Shown: positions 6,934 to 10,577 of the stretch, in pieces
How positions within the stretch are numbered: the first letter of the stretch is position 1
Layout of the letters: the number at the start of each line of letters is the position of its first letter
NCBI GenBank assembly: GCA_030453005.1
Contig: JAKDLE010000046.1
Coordinates: 1 to 10,577, forward strand
From: Pseudonocardia sp.
GTDB taxonomy: Bacteria; Actinomycetota; Actinomycetes; Mycobacteriales; Pseudonocardiaceae
Length of the DNA: 10,577 nucleotides
Reading direction: 5' to 3'
Notes under the pieces: generated by a model
Told to the model about the DNA's origin: nothing
The model's database searches: none
The model's input: the letters and a program-made list of their open reading frames with translations, nothing else
Position numbers and translations under genes: made by a program

Positions 6934-6968
6934 GGTCGGGTCGACGGCGAGTGGGTGGGACACGATGC

Positions 6969-8549
6969 TCACATCCGGAAGACGCCGAAGTGCGGCGTCT
7001 CCAGGGGGGCGTTGGCGGCCGCACTCAGCGACAGACCCAGGACGGTGCGCGTGTCCGCCGGGTCGATCACGCCGTCGTCCCAGATGCGGGCCGTGGAGTA
7101 GTACGGGTGGCCCTGGTGCTCGTACTGGGCGCGGATGCGGTCCTTGAACTCCTCCGACGGCTCGGGATCGGTCGGGCTCCGCACGGCGTCGAGCACCAGC
7201 GCGGCCTGCTCGCCGCCCATCACCGAGATCCGCGCGTTGGGCCACATGAACAGGAACCGCGGCGAGTACGCGCGCCCGCACATCGAGTAGTTGCCCGCGC
7301 CGAACGAGCCGCCGATGATCACGGTGAACTTGGGGACGCGGGTGGAGGCCACGGCCGTGACCATCTTGGCGCCGTTCTTCGCGATGCCGCCCGCCTCGTA
7401 CGCAGCGCCGACCATGAACCCGGAGATGTTCTGCAGGAAGACCAGCGGGATGCCGCGCTGGTCGCACAGCTCCACGAAGTGCGCGCCCTTGAGCGCCGAC
7501 TCGGAGAACAGGATCCCGTTGTTCGCCACGATCCCGACCGGGTGCCCGTGCAGCCGGGCGAACCCGGTGACCAGCGTGGTGCCGTACTCGGACTTGAACT
7601 CACCGAACCGGGACCCGTCGACGATCCGTGCGATCACCTCGCGCACGTCGTAGGGCGTCCGCGAGTCCGTCGGCACGACCGAGTACAGCGTCGCGGGGTC
7701 GACGGCGGGCTCCTCGGTGGGGAGCACGTCCCACGGCCGCGGGGCCCGCTGCCCGAGCGTCCCGACGATCGAGCGGACGATCGTCAAGGCGTGGGCGTCG
7801 TCGTTCGCGAGGTGGTCGGTGACACCGGAGACCTTCGAGTGCAGGTCGCCGCCGCCCAGCTCCTCGGCGGTGACGACCTCGCCGGTGGCGGCCTTCACCA
7901 GCGGCGGGCCGCCGAGGAAGATCGTGCCCTGGTCGCGCACGATCACGGCCTCGTCGCTCATCGCCGGCACGTACGCGCCGCCCGCGGTGCACGAGCCGAG
8001 CACGGCCGCGATCTGCGGGATGCCCTGTCCGGACATCTGCGCCTGGTTGTAGAAGATCCGCCCGAAGTGCTCGCGGTCGGGGAACACGTCGTCCTGCTCG
8101 GGGAGGAACGCGCCACCGGAGTCGACGAGGTAGATGCAGGGCAGCCGGTTGTGCAGGGCCACCTCCTGCGCGCGCAGGTGCTTCTTCACGGTGACGGGGA
8201 AGTACGTGCCGCCCTTGACGGTGGCGTCGTTGGCGACGATCACGCACTCGCGCCCCGCCACCCGCCCGACGCCGGTGATCACCCCCGCGCCGGGCGCGTC
8301 GCCGTCGTACATGCCGTACGCGGCGAGCGGGGAGAGCTCCAGGAACGGGCTGGACGGGTCGACGAGGGAGTCGACGCGGTCGCGCGGCAGCAGCTTCCCG
8401 CGCTCGACGTGGCGGGCGCGGGAGCGCTCCGAGCCGCCGAGGCGGGCGGCGGCGAGCCGTGCGCGCAGGTCGTCGAGGAGGGCGCGGTGGCCTGCCTCGT
8501 GGAGTTCCCCGGCGGACGGGTCGGCAGAGCCGGTGAGAACCGTGGTCAC
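6969..8549 (-). CDS. Acyl-CoA carboxylase carboxyltransferase beta subunit (3-methylcrotonyl-CoA carboxylase type; AccD1-like)
   Basis: The subunit transfers the carboxyl group from carboxybiotin to the acyl-CoA; the sequence type points to 3-methylcrotonyl-CoA in leucine breakdown. Start GTG 8549 is fixed by a perfect AAGGAGG (8554-8560), giving 526 residues, the usual size. There are two crotonase-fold halves. The N-terminal half contains [14 protein letters not shown] and the oxyanion-hole segment [15 protein letters not shown] (185-199). The C-terminal half contains [20 protein letters not shown] and [20 protein letters not shown] (413-432). These last signatures are typical of MccB rather than propionyl/acetyl-CoA AccD5/AccD6 subunits. 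Geranyl-CoA carboxylase (AtuC) is the nearest alternative. It is first in a three-gene operon and divergent from the tetR gene, with the putative operator immediately upstream of its ribosome site. Confidence 0.94.
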   Translation of the reverse strand: MTTVLTGSADPSAGELHEAGHRALLDDLRARLAAARLGGSERSRARHVERGKLLPRDRVDSLVDPSSPFLELSPLAAYGMYDGDAPGAGVITGVGRVAGRECVIVANDATVKGGTYFPVTVKKHLRAQEVALHNRLPCIYLVDSGGAFLPEQDDVFPDREHFGRIFYNQAQMSGQGIPQIAAVLGSCTAGGAYVPAMSDEAVIVRDQGTIFLGGPPLVKAATGEVVTAEELGGGDLHSKVSGVTDHLANDDAHALTIVRSIVGTLGQRAPRPWDVLPTEEPAVDPATLYSVVPTDSRTPYDVREVIARIVDGSRFGEFKSEYGTTLVTGFARLHGHPVGIVANNGILFSESALKGAHFVELCDQRGIPLVFLQNISGFMVGAAYEAGGIAKNGAKMVTAVASTRVPKFTVIIGGSFGAGNYSMCGRAYSPRFLFMWPNARISVMGGEQAALVLDAVRSPTDPEPSEEFKDRIRAQYEHQGHPYYSTARIWDDGVIDPADTRTVLGLSLSAAANAPLETPHFGVFRM

Positions 8550-8553
8550 AGCC

Positions 8554-8560
8554 CCTCCTT
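8554..8560 (-). promoter_or_regulatory. Ribosome binding site of the beta subunit gene
   Basis: AAGGAGG on the minus strand precedes GTG 8549 by four bases. It decides the start: in-frame TTG/ATG codons further upstream (8579, 8573) fall inside the operator repeats and have no ribosome site. Confidence 0.85.
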
Positions 8561-8561
8561 G

Positions 8562-8596
8562 GTTAGCGGTCATTAACAATGTTAGCGGTCATTAAC
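8562..8596. promoter_or_regulatory. Tandem 16-bp direct repeats: probable TetR operator in the divergent promoter region
   Basis: GTTAGCGGTCATTAAC occurs identically at 8562-8577 and 8581-8596, 19 bases start to start (about two helical turns). Each copy is an imperfect palindrome with GTTA/TAAC ends. The junction also makes TAAC-AAT-GTTA, a second inverted repeat. The AT-rich block stands out from its GC-rich surroundings. It sits between the divergent tetR and carboxylase genes, next to the beta subunit ribosome site and over the likely -35 of tetR. This fits a repressor controlling both directions. Binding by this TetR is inferred from position, not shown. Confidence 0.75.
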
Positions 8597-8611
8597 CGCG
8601 GGCGCTAGACT
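8582..8611 (+). promoter_or_regulatory. Likely tetR promoter
   Basis: TAGACT (8606-8611) is a good -10 hexamer, with a weaker TTAGCG (8582-8587) 18 bases upstream as -35. Transcription would start about 7 bases after the -10, at or next to the A of ATG 8619. The message would then be leaderless, consistent with the lack of a Shine-Dalgarno before this gene. The -35 lies inside the second operator repeat, which suggests autorepression. Confidence 0.5.
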
Positions 8612-8618
8612 GCCCCGT

Positions 8619-9206
8619 ATGATGGCGTCCCCGGTGGTGCGGTCCCGGCGTGAGCAGATCCTCACCGTGGCCGCCGAGCTGTTCGCCCGCCACGGCTTCC
8701 ACGGCGTGAGCATCGCCGACCTCGGTGCGGCCGTGGGCGTCAGCGGCCCTGCGCTCTACCGGCACTTCCCCGGCAAGGAGGCACTGCTCGCCGAGCTGCT
8801 CGTCGGCATCAGCGAGCACCTGCTCGCCGGCGGGCGGGAGCGCGTCGCCGCCTCTGAGGACCCACACGAGGCGCTCGCCGCGCTCGTCGACTTCCAGGCC
8901 GCGTTCGCGTTCCGCGAGCCCGAGCTGATCGTGGTGCAGGACCGCGACCTCGCCAACCTCTCCCCGACCGCCCGCCGCCGCGTGCGACGGCTGCAGCGCA
9001 CCTACGTCGAGATCTGGGTCGACACGCTGCGCCGTGCTCATCCCGGGCTCACCGCGGAGGCGGCGCGGGTGGCGGCGCACGGGGCGTTCGGGCTGCTCAA
9101 CTCCACGCCGCACAGCGTGGCGGGTCAGAGCGGGGGCCGCAGCTCCGAGGCCGCCGCGCTGCTGCGCCGGATGGCCCTCGCCGCGCTGCGCGACCTCGCC
9201 GCGTGA
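8619..9206 (+). CDS. TetR-family transcriptional regulator of the branched-chain acyl-CoA operon
   Basis: The protein has 195 residues, typical TetR length. The N-terminal DNA-binding domain covers about residues 6-60: REQILTVAAELFARHGFHGV, SIADLGAAVGVSGPALYRHF (the helix-turn-helix ending in the usual LYRHF), PGKEALLAELL. The C-terminal helical ligand domain contains FREPELIVVQDRDLANL and AAHGAFGLLNSTPHSV. The divergent arrangement with the carboxylase/dehydrogenase genes, and the tandem repeats between them, point to a local repressor that releases DNA on binding an acyl-CoA from leucine or branched-chain breakdown. The ligand is inferred. ATG 8619 is followed by a second ATG at 8622; either could be used, and no ribosome site precedes them. 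A TetR gene (Rv2506) near the corresponding mycobacterial cluster is, from memory, the natural comparison. Confidence 0.9.
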   Translation: MMASPVVRSRREQILTVAAELFARHGFHGVSIADLGAAVGVSGPALYRHFPGKEALLAELLVGISEHLLAGGRERVAASEDPHEALAALVDFQAAFAFREPELIVVQDRDLANLSPTARRRVRRLQRTYVEIWVDTLRRAHPGLTAEAARVAAHGAFGLLNSTPHSVAGQSGGRSSEAAALLRRMALAALRDLAA

Positions 9207-9297
9207 CGGCGGCATCCGCGGCCCCGCCGGGTGGCGTCCGGTGTGTGCCCGACGAGCCGTGCGCCCGGGTCGACACCGCCCCCACGACCGCACCCAG

Positions 9298-9632
9298 GTC
9301 GAGGTCACCCGGAAGGACGCGCGCGTCGACGTCACCACCTCGGCCGATCAGGCCTCGCAGGCCGCGGTGCTCCGGGCCGCCTTCCCCGAGTACGGCGTGG
9401 TGGATGAGGACGGCACGCGTCGCGAGCCGGACCCATCATCTGCCGGTCGCTCTACGTCGGGCGGGCGATGGCGCCGTGGGACATCAGCGCGGGTCAGCTG
9501 ATCTTCGAGGAGGCGGGCGGGCGGCTCACGGATCTCACCGGCACGCGGGTGGGCAGCGCCGCGACGACCGACGTCGTGGCCACCAACGGCGGAGTCCACG
9601 ACGAGCTGACGGCCGTGCTGGGCGGGCACTGA
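9298..9632 (+). pseudogene. Inositol monophosphatase family pseudogene (middle deleted, frame changed)
   Basis: Two matching ends of the IMPase fold remain. At 9298-9430 the frame reads VEVTRKDARVDVTTSADQAS and VLRAAFPEYGVVDEDG, the family's N-terminal DVTTxAD...AFPEH.VxxEEG region. At 9435-9632, in a different frame, it reads RAMAPWDISAGQLIFEEAGG, RLTDLTG and ATNGGVHDELTAVLGGH to TGA. That is the C-terminal PWD.AAG...EAGG motif that supplies a metal-binding aspartate. The central part with the DPLDGT metal site is missing. Roughly 110 residues of a protein normally about 260 long are left, so the gene cannot encode an active phosphatase. No start codon with a ribosome site is apparent. It lies just after tetR and converges on the RraA-like gene. 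Confidence 0.8.
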
Positions 9633-9652
9633 GACCGGTCAGCGCGCCGGTC
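9633..9652. terminator. Small inverted repeat between convergent genes, possible terminator
   Basis: GACCGG (9633-9638) and CCGGTC (9647-9652) form a 6-bp stem with an 8-base loop. It sits between the IMPase pseudogene end and the last codons of the RraA-like gene, which it overlaps. There is no U-tract. Weak evidence from position only. Confidence 0.25.
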
Positions 9653-10343
9653 GCCCCCAGGCCGGTCGAACCTCGGCGAGGACGTCGTCGATGCCCGTCG
9701 CGGACGGCAGGCTCGCGCCTCCGGCGATCGCCCTGAGCCAGCCCGCCTCCCGCTCCGCCACCGCCGCGGCCAGTTCGACGACCTCGTCGAGCCGGTCGTG
9801 AGGCACGACGACCAGACCGCTGGCGTCGCCACGGATCACGTCCCCCGGCTGGACGGCGACACCGCCGCACTGGATCGCCACGTTGATCGCCCCCGGTCCG
9901 CGGTTCGAGCCGGTGGCGGGGTGGGCGCCGCACGCGAACGTCGGCAGGCCCGCGTCGTCGAGGCCGTCGAGGTCGCGGACCGCCCCGTCGACGACCAGCC
10001 CGACGCCTCCGAGGTCGGCGATCGTCCGCCCGACGATGTCACCGACCACAGCCGCGTCACGGCGGCCGCCGCCGTCGACGACCAGCACGTCCCCGCTGCG
10101 CATCACGTCCACGGCCTTGAGGACGAAGAGGATGTCGCCCGGGGTGGTCCAGACCGTCACCGCGGGGCCACAGATCTCCGGTCCACCGGCCACGGGCCGC
10201 AGCGACGGACCGACCACCCCGACCGGCCCGCCCGCGTCGGCGATCTGGGTGGTGGCGAAGCCCCGCAGGGCCGCGACCGCCGCCGGGTCCGGCCGCGGAG
10301 CGGTCTCGTTGATGACCCACTGCTGCGGATGCGACTTGCTCAC
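9639..10343 (-). CDS. RraA-like / 4-hydroxy-4-methyl-2-oxoglutarate aldolase family protein
   Basis: GTG 10343 is the chosen start (234 residues), because GGAGGG lies four bases upstream and the preceding 39 codons are low-complexity. The RraA/HMG-aldolase fold is clear. In order: ALRGFATTQIADAGG near 25-39, GPAVTVWTTPGD (59-70), SGDVLVVDGGGRRDAAVVGD (83-102), VGLVVDGAVRDLDGL (114-128) and PGDVIRGDASGLVVVP. R123 and D124 in DGAVRD are the arginine and metal-binding aspartate expected of class II HMG/CHA aldolases and oxaloacetate decarboxylases of this family, which cleave 2-keto-4-hydroxy acids in the cytoplasm. Closely related RraA proteins instead inhibit RNase E and lack this chemistry. 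The presence of the catalytic pair and the gene's length favour an aldolase/decarboxylase. No aromatic-degradation genes are adjacent, so the substrate is open. Confidence 0.87.
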   Translation of the reverse strand: MSKSHPQQWVINETAPRPDPAAVAALRGFATTQIADAGGPVGVVGPSLRPVAGGPEICGPAVTVWTTPGDILFVLKAVDVMRSGDVLVVDGGGRRDAAVVGDIVGRTIADLGGVGLVVDGAVRDLDGLDDAGLPTFACGAHPATGSNRGPGAINVAIQCGGVAVQPGDVIRGDASGLVVVPHDRLDEVVELAAAVAEREAGWLRAIAGGASLPSATGIDDVLAEVRPAWGRPAR

Positions 10344-10380
10344 GAGCCCTCCAACGCCGGCGACCTCCGGGACGCTACCG

Positions 10381-10397
10381 CCACCGCACCGCGGTGG
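10381..10397. repeat. 7-bp inverted repeat upstream of the RraA-like gene
   Basis: CCACCGC-ACC-GCGGTGG is a perfect 7-bp stem with a 3-base loop. It lies in the 142-base gap between the possible upstream gene end (10486) and the RraA-like start. It could end transcription of the upstream gene or be an operator for the RraA-like gene; sequence alone does not decide. Confidence 0.4.
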
Positions 10398-10485
10398 TCG
10401 GCTCACGCGGCCGGGCCGCAGGGCGGATCCGCGTCCACCGCACGCCGTGGTCGTCGGCACAGCAGTGGTGTGCGTCAGACGGTGA

Positions 10486-10577
10486 TCACGACGTCTGCTG
10501 CGCCACCAGCTCCGCCACCGCGGCGCGGGCGGCCATCGGGTCCGCGGCCGCGCCGGCCGCGGCGACTTGCCCGGCGA
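10486..10577 (-). CDS. Possible C-terminus of a further minus-strand gene, cut by the window edge
   Basis: One minus-strand frame enters from the right edge and reads AGQVAAAGAAADPMAARAAV then AELVAQQTS to a TGA at 10488-10486. The alanine-rich helical composition is natural for an actinobacterial protein tail. The other two frames are arginine/proline-rich. With about 29 codons visible, no family can be named. Confidence 0.35.
   Translation of the reverse strand, partial: AGQVAAAGAAADPMAARAAVAELVAQQTS

Noticed and set aside
6951..8576. Plus-strand open frame of about 540 codons antisense to the carboxyltransferase gene
   Set aside because: It mirrors the real minus-strand gene, has no ribosome site, and is rich in H, R, V, G and D as expected for the antisense of biased codons.
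9883..10485. Plus-strand frame of 200 codons antisense to the RraA-like gene
   Set aside because: Proline/threonine/serine-rich antisense shadow; the minus-strand gene has clear family motifs and a ribosome site.
9239..10577. A new operon linking the inositol phosphatase and RraA-like genes
   Set aside because: The phosphatase is a pseudogene and the two are convergent, so no functional pairing is supported.
1..10577. CRISPR array, tRNA/rRNA genes, att sites
   Set aside because: No regularly spaced repeats, no tRNA-like cloverleaf with CCA-proximal consensus and no rRNA signature were seen by eye. The only close direct repeat of notable length outside coding sequence is the 16-bp operator pair.

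Overview
The window looks like a chromosomal segment of a high-GC actinobacterium. The evidence is strong G/C bias at third codon positions, frequent GTG starts, a probably leaderless regulator gene, and gene content of Pseudonocardiales/mycobacterial type. I infer something near Pseudonocardia, but the sequence does not prove the genus. No RNA genes, CRISPR array or intact insertion sequence were seen.

Layout. (1) The left part (1-3601) is an accessory, decaying zone. It holds an edge-truncated ATPase fragment (minus strand), a deaminase fused to an uncharacterised C-terminal domain (556-1464), and an intact Uma2-type nuclease gene (2279-2842). Around these lie short gene remnants: a VapC-like PIN tail, the N-terminus of a NnrU/MddA-type membrane protein, a TPR piece of a large ATPase regulator, and a possible transposase C-terminus. 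(2) The core (3602-9206) is a conserved catabolic cluster. Three minus-strand genes encode a carboxyltransferase beta subunit of methylcrotonyl-CoA carboxylase type, a biotin-carboxylase/biotin-carrier alpha subunit, and an acyl-CoA dehydrogenase. A divergent TetR-family regulator is on the plus strand. From memory this matches the mycobacterial fadE19-accA1-accD1 leucine-degradation neighbourhood with its TetR gene. (3) The right part (9207-10577) has a collapsed inositol-monophosphatase pseudogene, an intact RraA-like/HMG-aldolase-like gene on the minus strand, and the last codons of a possible further minus-strand gene.

How the genes work together. The dehydrogenase would oxidise a branched-chain acyl-CoA (such as isovaleryl-CoA) to its enoyl-CoA. 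The alpha and beta subunits would then carboxylate 3-methylcrotonyl-CoA using biotin, ATP and bicarbonate. The TetR protein probably senses an acyl-CoA intermediate and binds a pair of 16-bp direct repeats between its own gene and the carboxylase genes. The later pathway enzymes (methylglutaconyl-CoA hydratase, HMG-CoA lyase) are not in the window: the cluster stops where the debris zone begins.

I found no convincing wholly new system. The best items for follow-up are the tandem operator with a leaderless tetR, a 14-bp perfect inverted repeat between the two carboxylase genes, the deaminase fusion, and the mosaic of fossil genes, including a junction placed to within a few bases.
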